NCBI GenBank assembly: GCA_014238425.1
Contig: JABABD010000040.1
Coordinates: 186,001 to 250,000, forward strand
Length of the DNA stretch: 64,000 nt
Origin: Flavobacteriaceae bacterium
GTDB taxonomy: Bacteria > Bacteroidota > Bacteroidia > Flavobacteriales > Flavobacteriaceae
Reading direction: 5' to 3'
Below are positions 1 to 10,532 of this stretch, in pieces. The stretch's first letter is position 1. Each line of letters begins with the position of its first letter. The notes beneath the pieces are model-generated. The model was not told the origin of the DNA. It searched no databases and saw nothing but the letters and a program-made list of their open reading frames with translations. The position numbers and the translations under genes were made by a program.

Positions 1-852
1 CACGGCATTCATGGCCTCTTTTACTTTATTAGCCGTTTCCATGCCTTCGCTCAATGCGAATATGGATGGTCCAGACCCTGAAATGCCAGCACCCAACGCA
101 CCTGCATCAAGACTTGCTGATTTTACTTCATCAAAATGTGGAATCAATGCTTTTCTTGCCGGTTCCGCCACATGGTCTACAAGTGATCGTCCTATCAGGT
201 CAAAATCACCAGCATGCAATCCGCTGATCAATCCACCAACATTTGCCCATTGAGATACTGCTGTTTTTAATGGGATCTCAGATGGCATAACTTTACGAGC
301 ATCTTCTGTTTTAACTTCTATTTGTGGATGAATGATTGTTGCCACTAACTCATCTGGAGTCGGAATGGATACTATATCTAAAGGCTCATAGCTTCTTATT
401 AAAACGAAACCGCCATAAATCGCAGCGGCCACATTATCGGCAATCGCAGAGCCACACGCAATCACTTCGCCTTGCATAGCGAATTTTGTGAGTTCTAAGT
501 CGGAATACTTTTTGCCAAGTAGTTCATTTACGGCAAAGGCAGTTCCTGAAGCGCTAGCCGCACTACTTCCTAATCCGCTACCAGGTTTAAAGTTCTTGAA
601 AATCTGAATATCTAATCCGAAATCAGCATGACTATCATTCAACATATTCTGAGCGACAACACCTGCCACATTCTTGCGCGCTTCAATGGGTAAATTAGCG
701 CCTTCTATTTTAGAAATAACGACCTCCTTAGCATCAGTTTTCTTGAAAATCATCTCATCGCCGAGTGATTCCAACGCGAATCCCATGGCATCGAATCCGC
801 AAGAGACATTAGCTACTGTTGCTGGTGAGAATATATTAATTTCGTTAGTCAT
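1..852 (-). CDS. thrB: homoserine kinase, partial (C-terminus beyond window)
   Basis: Phosphorylates homoserine in the penultimate step of threonine synthesis, in the cytoplasm. The 284 visible codons start at an ATG that directly abuts the thrA stop codon (TAG then ATG, zero spacing), so translation is probably coupled. The GHMP-kinase ATP loop PGSGLGSSAA lies at residues 90-99, and the N-terminal FSPATVANVSCGFDAMG is typical of homoserine kinases. Near the left edge GAGISGSGPS matches the C-terminal GHMP motif. Family members are about 305-315 residues, so roughly 25 residues lie outside the window. It is the last visible gene of the ilv-thr operon. Confidence 0.95.
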   Translation of the reverse strand, partial: MTNEINIFSPATVANVSCGFDAMGFALESLGDEMIFKKTDAKEVVISKIEGANLPIEARKNVAGVVAQNMLNDSHADFGLDIQIFKNFKPGSGLGSSAASASGTAFAVNELLGKKYSDLELTKFAMQGEVIACGSAIADNVAAAIYGGFVLIRSYEPLDIVSIPTPDELVATIIHPQIEVKTEDARKVMPSEIPLKTAVSQWANVGGLISGLHAGDFDLIGRSLVDHVAEPARKALIPHFDEVKSASLDAGALGAGISGSGPSIFALSEGMETANKVKEAMNAV

Positions 853-3300
853 CTAGTAGTTGGCCATTTTAATGATATCGGCAAATAATCCAGATGCCGT
901 CACCTCTGCACCGGCTCCAGCTCCCTTAACTATAAGCGGTTGCTCGGGATAACGTTCGGTATAAAACATGACAATATTATCTTTGCCTGCCAAATTATGG
1001 AATGGGTGGCCAACAGGAATCTCCCTAAGACCGATCTGGGCCTTTCCTTTATTGTATTCAGCTACAAATTTTAATTGACAATTATTGGCTTTTGAAGATG
1101 CATAAATCTCTTGATAGTAGGTCTCATCCTCAACAAGTGTTTTATAAAAATCATCAACCGACTTAGCCTTTTTATTAGCTTTAGTTAAAAATGATTTGAT
1201 CTCAATATCATCGATTTCCATCGGAACACCATTTTCGCGTGCCAAGATCAGAATCTTACGTGCTACATCTATGCCACTTAGATCGATCCGAGGATCGGGT
1301 TCCGTATAGCCTTCAAATTGAGCCCGCTTTACAATGTCATGAAAGTTGGCTCGATCACTAAAATTATTGAAAATGAAATTCAAACTTCCTGATAGAACCG
1401 CTTGAATACTGGTTACCTTATCACCGGAAGCCACCAAATTATTTAGTGTATTGATAATAGGTAATGCCGCTCCAACGTTGGTTTCGAAGTGAAAGGCCGC
1501 ATTATATTTTAATGACAAACGTTTCAGTCTTTTATATTGCTCATAACTGCCAGAGCAGGCAATTTTACTACATGCCACAACAGCGATGCTTTCCTTTAGA
1601 TAATCATCATACATATCCGCGATGGACTCGTTGGCTGTTACATCTACAAAAATGCTATTCCGAAGATTTAATTCGACGACCTTTTCAAAAAAGCCTTTGG
1701 GACTGGATTTATCTGAAAAACTAAAGCCATCGACCCAATTGTCTAGATCAATTCCATTCCTGTTAAAAAACATAGACCTTGAGTTCGATATGCCAACAAC
1801 TCGCACATCTAATTGTAAATTCTCCTTTAAGAATTTACCTTGTTGTTGTATCTGGTCTATGAGACGTTCACCGACGTTACCTACACCTGTAATAAAGACG
1901 TTAAGTTGCTTGGTCTCTGTTTCGAAGAATCGTTCATGAAGCACATTTAATGCCTTCTTAACATCAACTTGATCGATGACTGCTGAAATATTACGTTCTG
2001 ATGCACCTTGTGCAATAGCTCTCACATTTACATTGTCTTTACCTAGAGAGCGGAACATACGCCCACTAATACCTTGATGGCTTTTCATCTTATCGCCTAC
2101 GACGGCAATAATCGCTAGTTGGTCTTCGACAATGAGTGGTTTTATCTTTTTAAGTGATCTCTCATAAGCAAATTCTTCGTCGACCACATTCTTGGCAGCT
2201 TTTGAATTCTTACTATGAATTCCCACACAAATGGAATGCTCTGACGACGCCTGAGTAATCATGATCACATTCACTTTTTCACGAGACAAGGCATCAAACA
2301 ATCGTTTCGAAAAACCAGGGATACCAACCATACCATTTCCTTCAAGGGTGAGCAACGCGATATCCTGAACATGGCTAATACCCTTAACAGGGCCATTGCT
2401 GTTTTTCGTTTTATTGGTGATTAGCGTACCTTTGTGTTCTGGTTCGAAAGTATTCTTGATGACAATAGGAATGTTCTTTCTTAAGGCTGGCTGAACCGTT
2501 GGAGGATATAATACTTTGGCTCCAAAATGCGACAATTCCATGGCTTCCTGATACGAAATCTGGTCTATTGGAAAGGCCGTACTCACCAATTTCGGATTAG
2601 CCGTGAACATACCGCTAACGTCAGTCCAGATTTCTAGAATAGACGTGTTTAAAGCAGCAGCTAATAAGGCTGCTGTATAATCAGAGCCACCTCGACCAAG
2701 TGTTGTTGTTACGCCATCTTCGTTTCTAGACACAAAACCAGGTAAAATAGTCACACTACTTTTACTAGATTTAAAATAATCGGTGATATTCTTATTAGTG
2801 GTTTTAGACTTTACGTTGGCTTGAGTGAAGATAGAATCTGTAACGATTAACTCTCTACTGTCCTTTAGTGCCACCGTTTTAATCTTTTCTTTCGCTGCTT
2901 CAGAAATAATATATGAAGACAAAAGTTCTCCAAAACTCAAAATTTTATCTCTAGTTTTATCTGAAAACTCATTGATCAAGAAAATACCTTTGAGAATTTG
3001 CTGCAATCTATCAACCTTGGTGTTTACTTCTGCCAATACTGATTTTTGTTTCTCTTTTTTGATAAGCAGATTCACAGCTTCTTGATGCCTAACACGTACT
3101 TGTTCACAAATGTCTAAATAGCGTTCATTTTTCTCTGTTGCTAGAGTTCCGGCTTCAATCAACGTATCTGTTGTTCCGCCAAGAGCAGATACAACAACTG
3201 CAATTTTTTGTTTTTTAGATTCTGATTTAAGAATCTCTATAACCTTGGAAATATTCTCTGCATTTGCGACGGAGGTTCCTCCGAACTTCAATACTTTCAC
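853..3300 (-). CDS. thrA: bifunctional aspartate kinase / homoserine dehydrogenase I
   Basis: Catalyses the first and third steps of the aspartate-to-threonine pathway. The 815-residue length matches the fused ThrA type. The aspartokinase domain opens with KFGGTSVA (residues 5-12). Two ACT-type regulatory repeats follow at about residues 310-455, which in ThrA mediate threonine feedback. The homoserine dehydrogenase half begins near residue 467 with the NAD(P) loop FITGVGNVGERL and carries the substrate-domain segment around GSLNFIFNNF. It sits 44 bases after ilvA and is joined end-to-end with thrB, placing threonine synthesis in the same transcript as isoleucine and valine synthesis. Confidence 0.97.
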   Translation of the reverse strand: MKVLKFGGTSVANAENISKVIEILKSESKKQKIAVVVSALGGTTDTLIEAGTLATEKNERYLDICEQVRVRHQEAVNLLIKKEKQKSVLAEVNTKVDRLQQILKGIFLINEFSDKTRDKILSFGELLSSYIISEAAKEKIKTVALKDSRELIVTDSIFTQANVKSKTTNKNITDYFKSSKSSVTILPGFVSRNEDGVTTTLGRGGSDYTAALLAAALNTSILEIWTDVSGMFTANPKLVSTAFPIDQISYQEAMELSHFGAKVLYPPTVQPALRKNIPIVIKNTFEPEHKGTLITNKTKNSNGPVKGISHVQDIALLTLEGNGMVGIPGFSKRLFDALSREKVNVIMITQASSEHSICVGIHSKNSKAAKNVVDEEFAYERSLKKIKPLIVEDQLAIIAVVGDKMKSHQGISGRMFRSLGKDNVNVRAIAQGASERNISAVIDQVDVKKALNVLHERFFETETKQLNVFITGVGNVGERLIDQIQQQGKFLKENLQLDVRVVGISNSRSMFFNRNGIDLDNWVDGFSFSDKSSPKGFFEKVVELNLRNSIFVDVTANESIADMYDDYLKESIAVVACSKIACSGSYEQYKRLKRLSLKYNAAFHFETNVGAALPIINTLNNLVASGDKVTSIQAVLSGSLNFIFNNFSDRANFHDIVKRAQFEGYTEPDPRIDLSGIDVARKILILARENGVPMEIDDIEIKSFLTKANKKAKSVDDFYKTLVEDETYYQEIYASSKANNCQLKFVAEYNKGKAQIGLREIPVGHPFHNLAGKDNIVMFYTERYPEQPLIVKGAGAGAEVTASGLFADIIKMANY

Positions 3301-3344
3301 TCCTTTAATTTTAATTTATTAATTACCATTTAAGACCTGCGAAA

Positions 3345-4607
3345 TTAGATTAAAAACTCGAATAGGTTCGGGTTTTCATTAAGATATTCTCCAAAGAAAT
3401 TACCAATTTTCATACGTTCTATCAATGGTTCTAAATGTTCTTTTTTACCTATTTCTATTCCTACTACTGCCGGTCCATCTTCTCTACTCGTACGTTTAGA
3501 GTATTGAAAATGTGTAATATCATCTGTTGGACCCAAAATAGTATCCAAGAAATCACGCAAAGCTCCCGCTCTTTGAGGAAATCGAATGATAAAATAATGT
3601 TTAAGACCTCCATATAGCAGTGCGCGTTCTTTGATCTCGGCCGTTCTCGTAATGTCATTATTACTCCCACTTACCACACATACCACGTTCTTTCCTTTGA
3701 TCTCATCCGAATATGTATCTAATGCGGCTAAGGTCATTGCACCTGCAGGCTCTACAACAATGGCATCACAATTATACAATTCTAAAATGGTTTGACATAC
3801 CTTACCTTCAGGAACTGTGATGACATCATGCAGTAATTCTCTACAAATCTCAAAATTCCGATCTCCTACACGTTTAACAGCCGCGCCATCAATAAACTTA
3901 TCGATTGCATCCAACGTGGAGTTCACATTATTATCGATAGACGTTTTCATGGCAGGTGCTCCTTCAGGTTCTACACCTATGATCTTTGTTCGTGGAGACA
4001 ATACCTGGAACACTGAACTTAATCCAGACGCCAATCCACCACCACCAATGGGTACGAATACATAATCAATGGGTTCTTGAGCTTGTTCTATAATCTCTAA
4101 ACCGACCGTCGCTTGTCCTTCTATAATTTTTTCGGAATCGAATGGGTGAACGAACGTTCTTCCTGTGACTTCGCATTCTGCCATGGCAGCTTTATACGCA
4201 TCATCGAACGTATCTCCAACCAGAATAATTTCTACTTGGTCTTCACCAAACATTCTTACTTGTTCTACCTTCTGTTTAGGGGTAGGAGCAGGCATAAAGA
4301 TAAAGCCCTTTATCTTTAATTTTGCACATGCAAAAGCCACGCCTTGGGCGTGGTTGCCTGCGCTGGCACACACAATTCCACTTCGTCGTTGTTCACGACT
4401 TAATGAATTGATCTCATTATAGGCCCCTCGAATTTTATACGACCTTACTTGTTGTAGATCTTCTCTTTTTAAGAGGATATTACTATTGAATCTTTTCGAA
4501 TACGTAAAACTAGGCATTAAAGGAGTGACTGTTGAAATACCTTTTAAAACTTCAGAGGCTTCTCGAATATGCCGTAATGTCGGAAAATATGTTGTTTTAG
4601 TATCCAT
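3345..4607 (-). CDS. ilvA: threonine ammonia-lyase (threonine deaminase), biosynthetic
   Basis: PLP enzyme that converts threonine to 2-oxobutanoate, the committed step of isoleucine synthesis. I chose the ATG giving MDTKTTYFPT (420 residues); an ATG seven codons upstream (4628) is in frame but less like the family start. The PLP lysine is K58 in SYKIRGAYN, and the glycine loop PIGGGGLASGL lies near residue 190. The C-terminal ~85 residues (from about KHYFIIRFPQRAGALRDF) form a single ACT-like regulatory domain, shorter than the two-domain E. coli enzyme of 514 residues. The gene links thrAB to ilvCNBD, which fits regulation by both threonine and branched-chain supply. Confidence 0.95.
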   Translation of the reverse strand: MDTKTTYFPTLRHIREASEVLKGISTVTPLMPSFTYSKRFNSNILLKREDLQQVRSYKIRGAYNEINSLSREQRRSGIVCASAGNHAQGVAFACAKLKIKGFIFMPAPTPKQKVEQVRMFGEDQVEIILVGDTFDDAYKAAMAECEVTGRTFVHPFDSEKIIEGQATVGLEIIEQAQEPIDYVFVPIGGGGLASGLSSVFQVLSPRTKIIGVEPEGAPAMKTSIDNNVNSTLDAIDKFIDGAAVKRVGDRNFEICRELLHDVITVPEGKVCQTILELYNCDAIVVEPAGAMTLAALDTYSDEIKGKNVVCVVSGSNNDITRTAEIKERALLYGGLKHYFIIRFPQRAGALRDFLDTILGPTDDITHFQYSKRTSREDGPAVVGIEIGKKEHLEPLIERMKIGNFFGEYLNENPNLFEFLI

Positions 4608-4646
4608 GTTTATTTCTTGCAAAATCAAGATTATAAATTAACTATT

Positions 4647-4700
4647 CTGTCTGGTCGAGCGGAGTCGAGACTTCAAAGACTTCTCGATCAGCTTTGCTGG
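4647..4700 (+). repeat. palindromic intergenic repeat, copy 1 (degenerate right arm)
   Basis: This 54-base element lies between ilvC and ilvA. Its left arm TCGAGCGGAGTCGAGA matches the copy at 6825-6879 (read on the opposite strand) at 22 of 24 positions over the wider arm. The right arm keeps only TCTCGA and has decayed after it. The arm motif resembles short hairpin repeats that I recall being scattered between genes in Flavobacteriaceae. It lies inside a presumed operon, so it may form an RNA hairpin in the transcript. A function is not evident. Confidence 0.7.
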
Positions 4701-4750
4701 CTACCTTCAAACAAAATATATTTTGCTTTCGGTAATGCTCGATGTCACAG

Positions 4751-6253
4751 TTACACTAATATTGTTGATTTGTCTTTTACATTAGATTTTATAGTTTTCA
4801 TTGCTGTCATAGCACCTCGAAGACGTTTTCCAACAGCTTCAATATGATGATTTCTTATCGTATCATTAACCACTATTAAATCAACATTATCTACTGCATT
4901 CGACTTAGAATACGGTTTACCAATAATCGAAGTGTCTACAGTTTTCATAAAATCCACCAATAATGGTTTACAGGCGTGATCAAATAAATAACAACCATAT
5001 TCTGCGGTATCAGAAATTACTCTGTTCATTTCAAACAACTTTTTTCTTGCAATGGTATTCGCAATTAATGGTAGTTCATGCAATGACTCATAGTATGCAG
5101 AATCTTCAATAATACCAGCACTTACCATAGTTTCGAACGCCAATTCGACACCAGATTTTACAAAAGCCACTAATAATACGCCATGATCAAAGTATTCTTG
5201 CTCTGAAATGTGATCCGTTGTCAATTCTGTTTTTTCAAAAGCCGTTTCACCAGTTGCTGCTCTCCATCCTAAAAGGTTCTTATCGTCATTTGCCCAATCT
5301 TCCATCATTGTTGTTGAGAAATGTCCAGAAATAATGTCATCCATATGTTTTTCGAACAAAGGTCTCATAATGTCTTTCAATTCTTCCGACAATTCAAAAG
5401 CTTTAACTTTTGCAGGATTAGACAATCTGTCCATCATATTGGTAATACCACCATGTTTTAAGGCTTCGGTAATTGTTTCCCAACCATACTGAATCAATTT
5501 GGCTGCATAACCTGGCTCAATACCTTCTTCTACCATTTTATCAAACGACAAAATAGCACCAGTTTGAAGCAAGCCACATAAGATGGTTTGCTCTCCCATT
5601 AAATCAGACTTCACCTCAGCGATAAATGACGATTGTAAAACACCTGCACGATGTCCACCTGTAGCCGCCGCATAGGCTTTTGCCTGAGTCCAGCCTTTAT
5701 TTTCTGGATCGTTTTCTGGATGCACGGCAATTAATGTTGGAACGCCAAAACCTCGTTTATACTCTTCGCGAACTTCTGTTCCAGGGCATTTTGGCGCGAC
5801 CATAATTACTGTAATGTCTTTTCGAACCTGAGTCCCTTCTTCTACAATATTGAATCCGTGAGAGTAACTCAAAGTTGCACCTTGTTTCATTAAAGGCATT
5901 ACAGCATTGACCACAGATGTATGTTGTTTGTCTGGTGTCAGATTTAATACTAAATCTGCTGTCGGAATCAAATCTTGATAAGTACCAACACTAAAACCAT
6001 TAGAGGTCGCATTTTTGTAGGATGCTCTTTGCTCATCAATTGCCTGTTGACGTAATGCATACGAAATATCCAAGCCAGAATCTCTCATGTTTAAACCTTG
6101 ATTCAAGCCTTGAGCACCGCAACCTACAATTACGATTTTCTTTCCTTTCAATGCGTTCACGCCATCTTCAAATTCTGAAGCCTCCATGAATCTGCATTTT
6201 CCCAATTGTTCTAATTGTTCTCTTAACGGTAGTGTGTTAAAATAATTTGCCAT
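4751..6253 (-). CDS. ilvC: ketol-acid reductoisomerase (NADP+), class II
   Basis: Mg2+- and NADPH-dependent isomeroreductase, second common step of valine and isoleucine synthesis. At 500 residues it is the long class II form (E. coli IlvC is 491), not the ~330-residue class I form. The Rossmann loop is [16 protein letters not shown] near residues 40-55. Metal- and substrate-binding segments include [17 protein letters not shown], followed by a duplicated C-terminal knotted domain. It is 24 bases downstream of ilvN in transcription order. A repeat-bearing gap of 143 bases separates it from ilvA. Confidence 0.97.
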   Translation of the reverse strand: MANYFNTLPLREQLEQLGKCRFMEASEFEDGVNALKGKKIVIVGCGAQGLNQGLNMRDSGLDISYALRQQAIDEQRASYKNATSNGFSVGTYQDLIPTADLVLNLTPDKQHTSVVNAVMPLMKQGATLSYSHGFNIVEEGTQVRKDITVIMVAPKCPGTEVREEYKRGFGVPTLIAVHPENDPENKGWTQAKAYAAATGGHRAGVLQSSFIAEVKSDLMGEQTILCGLLQTGAILSFDKMVEEGIEPGYAAKLIQYGWETITEALKHGGITNMMDRLSNPAKVKAFELSEELKDIMRPLFEKHMDDIISGHFSTTMMEDWANDDKNLLGWRAATGETAFEKTELTTDHISEQEYFDHGVLLVAFVKSGVELAFETMVSAGIIEDSAYYESLHELPLIANTIARKKLFEMNRVISDTAEYGCYLFDHACKPLLVDFMKTVDTSIIGKPYSKSNAVDNVDLIVVNDTIRNHHIEAVGKRLRGAMTAMKTIKSNVKDKSTILV

Positions 6254-6277
6254 TTTTTCTTTTTTTAATTTTTAAGC

Positions 6278-6808
6278 TTAATTAGCATTGAATGCAGCTA
6301 GCATTTTTGATATTTCCATTGGTTCTTTAGTCACCGCAATACGTCCTGAACGTACGAATTGCATAATTCCGAAAGCACTTAATTCACGATGCAATAATTC
6401 GACTTCTGCTCTTCTACCAGACTTCTCTAGAACGAAGAATTCTCTATTCACTGTAACGATTCTTGCATTACTCTCTTTTATGATATTCTGAATATCTCTT
6501 TCTTCAAACAACAAATCAGATTTAATTTTAAACAAACAAGATTCTTGATAAATGGTGTCTTCATCTTTATGAAAATACGCTTTGATTACCTCAACTTGCT
6601 TTTCTATCTGACCAATAATCTTCTTGATGTTTTCCTCTGTCATTATCACGACGATTGTAAACCTTGAAACACCTTCTATTTCTGAAACAGAGGTATTCAA
6701 ACTTTCCACATTGAGATGCCGTCTTTGGAAAATTGCTGACAAACGATTGAGCAATCCTATATTATTTTCAGTATAAACTGATATCGTGTATAATTGTTTT
6801 TCTTCCAT
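6278..6808 (-). CDS. ilvN: acetolactate synthase small (regulatory) subunit
   Basis: Regulatory partner of the IlvB catalytic subunit; in this family it confers valine feedback inhibition and stabilises the holoenzyme. The start chosen is the ATG of MEEKQLYTISVY (176 residues). An upstream in-frame ATG at 6841 would run translation through the intergenic palindromic repeat and add 11 unconserved residues. An N-terminal ACT domain covers about residues 5-80, with the ENNIGLLNRL loop, followed by the second AHAS-small-subunit domain. Its length is close to E. coli IlvH (163). It lies between ilvB and ilvC in the operon. Confidence 0.95.
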   Translation of the reverse strand: MEEKQLYTISVYTENNIGLLNRLSAIFQRRHLNVESLNTSVSEIEGVSRFTIVVIMTEENIKKIIGQIEKQVEVIKAYFHKDEDTIYQESCLFKIKSDLLFEERDIQNIIKESNARIVTVNREFFVLEKSGRRAEVELLHRELSAFGIMQFVRSGRIAVTKEPMEISKMLAAFNAN

Positions 6809-6824
6809 TGTTATTTTATTTAAA

Positions 6825-6879
6825 CTGTCGAGTGGAGTCAAGATCTTTTAAAACCTCTCGACTCCGCTCGAGGAGACAG
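6825..6879 (-). repeat. palindromic intergenic repeat, copy 2 (both arms intact)
   Basis: This 55-base element sits between the ilvB stop and the ilvN start. On the minus strand the left arm runs CTGTCTCCTCGAGCGGAG and continues TCGAGA. After about 12 A/T-rich bases the right arm TCTTGACTCCACTCGACAG pairs with it imperfectly. It shares its arm with the copy at 4647-4700, in opposite orientation. A hairpin here lies just ahead of ilvN, but no long U-run follows, so it is unlikely to be a strong terminator. Confidence 0.75.
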
Positions 6880-6883
6880 TTGT

Positions 6884-8617
6884 TTATTCTAGTCTTATAT
6901 CTGACACTGATGCTCCTGATGGTATCATCGGGAATACATTACCTTCTTTTTCTACGCACACTTCTAAGAAATAAGGGCCATCACTAGACATCATTTCTTC
7001 AACAGAAGATGCTAACTCTTCCCTTTTGGTTACTTTTTTAGCGTCTATGAAATATCCTTTAGCAATTGCTACAAAATCAGGGTTAGTCATTTCGGTTGAT
7101 GCATAACGCTTATCAAAAAACAATTGTTGCCATTGTCTTACCATTCCTAAAAACTCATTATTAAGTACTACGATTTTAACTGGCACTTTTTGTTGAAAAA
7201 TAGTACCCAGTTCTTGAATTGTCATTTGATAACCACCATCGCCAATTATTGCTACAACATCTCTATTCGGTGCTGCCATTTTTGCACCAATGGCAGCTGG
7301 AAGTGCAAATCCCATAGTACCTAGTCCGCCAGAAGTTATATTGCTTTTTGTTTGATTGAATTGAGCATATCGACAAGCGATCATTTGATGCTGTCCAACA
7401 TCACTGACAATGGCTGCATCTCCTTTAGACTGTTTGTTGATCTCGTTCAACACTTCTCCCATTGTCAAGCCTTCTTTCGTTGGATGTATATCATTCTTAA
7501 TGACTTTATCGAACTCAATTTTATAAAGATCCTTGAATCTTTCGAGCCATTCAGGATGTGAATTAGCATTTAATAAAGGCAGCAATTTTTTCAAACATGC
7601 TTTTGCATCTCCCAAAACGGCCACATCCGTTTTTACATTCTTGTCAACCTCAGCAGGGTCAATTTCAAAATGAATTACTTTGGCCTGCTTTGCGTATGTA
7701 TTTAAACTTCCGGTAACGCGATCGTCAAATCGCATCCCAATAGCTATTAAAACATCACATTCGTTTGTCAAGATATTCGGTGCATAGTTTCCATGCATTC
7801 CAACCATTCCAATATTTAATGGATGTGATGTTGGTATAGCGGAAGCTCCAAGAATTGTCCAAGCAGAAGGTATTCCTGCTTTTTCTATGACTTCTTTCAA
7901 TTCAGTTTCTGCTTCAGATAAAATAACGCCTTGCCCCCAAACCACCATTGGTTTCTTAGCCTTATTAATTAGATCTGCTGCTGCCTTAATGGACTCTAGA
8001 TTCGTTTCGGGAACGGGCTTATAACTCCGAACTCCAGTACATTTTTTATAGTTAAAATCGAATTCCTCAAACTGTGCATCCTTTGTTATATCGACCAAAA
8101 CCGGTCCTGGACGGCCGCTTTTAGCTATATAAAAAGCCTTAGCAATAACTTCAGGAATCTCTGATGCCTTAGTAATTTGATGATTCCATTTGGTCACTGG
8201 TGTTGATATACCAACAATATCTGTTTCCTGAAACGCATCACTCCCTAATAAATGAGATGGTACTTGCCCAGTTATGCAAACCATTGGTGTTGAATCTATT
8301 TGGGCATCTGCAATCCCAGTTATTAAATTCGTAGCACCTGGACCCGATGTTGCCATTGCAACTCCCACTTTTCCAGAAATGCGTGCGTATCCTTGAGCCG
8401 CATGTGTTGCACCTTGCTCATGACGTGTTAACACATGATGAATCTTATCCTGATACTTATAAAGTTCATCATAAACTGGCATAATTGCACCTCCAGGATA
8501 TCCGTACAAAATATCGACACCTTCTGCCAGTAAGCATTTAATGATAGCCTCACTACCACTTATGCGATTGGTATTTTGTACAGTTTCCGTTTTGGTTTTT
8601 ATCGTTTCTGTATTCAT
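6884..8617 (-). CDS. ilvB: acetolactate synthase large (catalytic) subunit, biosynthetic
   Basis: TPP-dependent condensation of pyruvate with pyruvate or 2-oxobutanoate, the first common step of branched-chain amino-acid synthesis. It has 577 residues, normal for the family. The catalytic glutamate is E67 in TRHEQGATHAAQGYA. The TPP/Mg2+ motif is the IGDGGYQMT segment ending near NNEFLGMVRQWQ. A central FAD-binding domain and the FQETDIVG segment are present. Only nine bases separate it from ilvD upstream. It pairs with ilvN immediately downstream. Confidence 0.97.
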   Translation of the reverse strand: MNTETIKTKTETVQNTNRISGSEAIIKCLLAEGVDILYGYPGGAIMPVYDELYKYQDKIHHVLTRHEQGATHAAQGYARISGKVGVAMATSGPGATNLITGIADAQIDSTPMVCITGQVPSHLLGSDAFQETDIVGISTPVTKWNHQITKASEIPEVIAKAFYIAKSGRPGPVLVDITKDAQFEEFDFNYKKCTGVRSYKPVPETNLESIKAAADLINKAKKPMVVWGQGVILSEAETELKEVIEKAGIPSAWTILGASAIPTSHPLNIGMVGMHGNYAPNILTNECDVLIAIGMRFDDRVTGSLNTYAKQAKVIHFEIDPAEVDKNVKTDVAVLGDAKACLKKLLPLLNANSHPEWLERFKDLYKIEFDKVIKNDIHPTKEGLTMGEVLNEINKQSKGDAAIVSDVGQHQMIACRYAQFNQTKSNITSGGLGTMGFALPAAIGAKMAAPNRDVVAIIGDGGYQMTIQELGTIFQQKVPVKIVVLNNEFLGMVRQWQQLFFDKRYASTEMTNPDFVAIAKGYFIDAKKVTKREELASSVEEMMSSDGPYFLEVCVEKEGNVFPMIPSGASVSDIRLE

Positions 8618-8626
8618 ATTCTTCGA

Positions 8627-10303
8627 TTAAAATTCGTCCGTTACACATCCTTTTGATGCCGACGATACGGTTTTAGCATATTTATATAAAACACCTCGTT
8701 CAAATTTTAGTTCTGGTGCTTTCCATTGTTGTTTTCTTTTTTGTAATTCTTCTTCAGATACCTCTACATGTATTGAATTGGTTTCTGCATCGATGGTGAT
8801 GATATCGCCATCCTCAATCAAAGCGATTGTTCCGCCTTCTTGAGCTTCAGGTGTAATGTGCCCAACGACAAATCCATGAGTACCTCCAGAAAAACGACCA
8901 TCTGTTATCAGCGCCACATCCTTGCCAAGTCCAGCTCCCATAATAGCAGCCGTAGGCTTGAGCATCTCTGGCATACCAGGACCTCCTTTTGGTCCTTCGT
9001 ACCGAATGACTATAACATCTCCTTTTTGAACTTTCCCATCGCGAATACCATCATTAGCATCATACTCGCCTTCAAAAACCTTTGCTTTTCCAGAAAACTT
9101 TAAGCCTTCTTTCCCAGTGATTTTTGCTACACTTCCATCTTCCGCCAAATTCCCATACAGCATTCTTAAATGCCCAGAAAGTTTAATGGGTTCTTCAATT
9201 GGTTTAATAACATCTTGTCCTTCTGATAAATCATCAACATCTAACAAATTTTCAGCTAATGTTTTCCCAGTTACCGTTAAGCAATCACCATGAAGCAATC
9301 CCTTTTTAAGCAGATATTTTAATACTGCAGGAATACCACCAACAGCATGCACATCTTCCATTAAATATTTTCCGCTAGGTTTTAAATCTGCTAAGAATGG
9401 TGTATTGTCACTTATATTCTGAAAATCTTTTAAAGTAAAATCAATTTGAGCAGCTCTTGCTATTGCCAAGAAATGTAATACGGCATTCGTTGATCCTCCT
9501 AGAATTGTCACCAATCGGATAGCGTTTTCCAACGATTTTCTCGTAATAATATCTGATGGCTTAATATCTTTTTCGAGTAGCAAGCGCAAGGCTTCTCCAG
9601 CTCTTACTGATTCTTTTTTCTTGGCTTCACTTAAAGCAGGGTTAGAAGAATTAAAAGGCAAGGTCATTCCTAAAGCTTCAATGGCAGATGCCATTGTATT
9701 TGCTGTATACATACCTCCACAAGCACCTGCTCCTGGGCATGCTTTTTCAACAATGTTTTGGTATTCATTCTCACTCATAGTTCCGGCAACTTTGCTTCCC
9801 CATGCTTCGAAGGCTGAAACGACATCTAGTTTTTTTCCGTTATGGCATCCTGAATCTATAGTTCCTCCATATACCAAAATACTAGGGCGATTTAATCTTA
9901 TCATAGCCATTAATGCTCCTGGCATATTTTTATCGCAACCCACTACTGTAATCAAACCATCATAGCTCATCGCTTGAACAACAGTTTCCATAGAATCTGC
10001 AATGATATCTCTTGATGGTAATGAGTAACGCATCCCAGGTGTTCCCATAGAAATACCATCACTCACACCAATAGTATTGAAAATCAACCCTATTACATCT
10101 TCATTCTTGGTGCCTTCTTTGACTAGTTTTGCCAAATCATTTAAATGCATATTGCAAGGATTACCCTCATAACCTGTACTTGCAATTCCGATGATTGGCT
10201 TGAAGAAATCCTCATTAGTCAATCCAATAGCATGCAACATAGCTTGAGCCGCTGGTTGCGTTGGGTCTTGGGTAACAGTTTTACTATATTTATTTAATTC
10301 CAT
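8627..10303 (-). CDS. ilvD: dihydroxy-acid dehydratase
   Basis: Fe-S enzyme that dehydrates dihydroxy acids to 2-oxo acids in valine and isoleucine synthesis. It has 558 residues. Fe-S ligand cysteines are visible at C50 (in [11 protein letters not shown]), in [10 protein letters not shown], and in [16 protein letters not shown]. The C-terminal beta-barrel domain with [15 protein letters not shown] is intact. It is the first structural gene after the ilv/thr leader; its ATG lies 180 bases downstream of the attenuator hairpin. Confidence 0.97.
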   Translation of the reverse strand: MELNKYSKTVTQDPTQPAAQAMLHAIGLTNEDFFKPIIGIASTGYEGNPCNMHLNDLAKLVKEGTKNEDVIGLIFNTIGVSDGISMGTPGMRYSLPSRDIIADSMETVVQAMSYDGLITVVGCDKNMPGALMAMIRLNRPSILVYGGTIDSGCHNGKKLDVVSAFEAWGSKVAGTMSENEYQNIVEKACPGAGACGGMYTANTMASAIEALGMTLPFNSSNPALSEAKKKESVRAGEALRLLLEKDIKPSDIITRKSLENAIRLVTILGGSTNAVLHFLAIARAAQIDFTLKDFQNISDNTPFLADLKPSGKYLMEDVHAVGGIPAVLKYLLKKGLLHGDCLTVTGKTLAENLLDVDDLSEGQDVIKPIEEPIKLSGHLRMLYGNLAEDGSVAKITGKEGLKFSGKAKVFEGEYDANDGIRDGKVQKGDVIVIRYEGPKGGPGMPEMLKPTAAIMGAGLGKDVALITDGRFSGGTHGFVVGHITPEAQEGGTIALIEDGDIITIDAETNSIHVEVSEEELQKRKQQWKAPELKFERGVLYKYAKTVSSASKGCVTDEF

Positions 10304-10483
10304 TAGTTATAATTCTCTTCCTTTTTTCTTACAAGCTTCTAAATTAATTCTTGTGCTCGCTTTCAAATTTGATGTCTTTAACATATGACTAAAGTCAGGT
10401 TATTCTATTTATATTTAATGTATTGATTATCAATTATTTGTGTTTATTTCCATATGATGTTCAAAGCTTCGATTAATTCCATA

Positions 10484-10512
10484 AAAAAAGCCTTCCGTTT
10501 CGGGAAGGCTTT
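10484..10512 (-). terminator. Rho-independent attenuator hairpin of the ilv-thr operon
   Basis: On the minus strand AAAGCCTTCC pairs perfectly with GGAAGGCTTT over 10 bp, followed at once by a run of T. It lies 20 bases downstream of the leader-peptide stop and 180 bases upstream of ilvD, the classic place for a transcription attenuator. Leader codons 21-24 contain GGGAATGG (10548-10541). This can pair with CCTTCCC (10508-10502) of the 5' arm with one bulged T, a candidate antiterminator. It also serves as the only visible stop for gltBD transcripts. Confidence 0.85.
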
Positions 10513-10532
10513 GAAATTCGTTTATTTTGAAT

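Noticed and set aside
10444-10482. A second 12-codon frame (MELIEALNIIWK) just after the attenuator hairpin, also rich in Leu/Ile
   Set aside because: It starts directly after the terminator T-run with no room for a ribosome-binding site, no terminator follows it, and such a short frame is expected by chance in A/T-rich DNA. The 10533-10610 peptide explains the architecture better.
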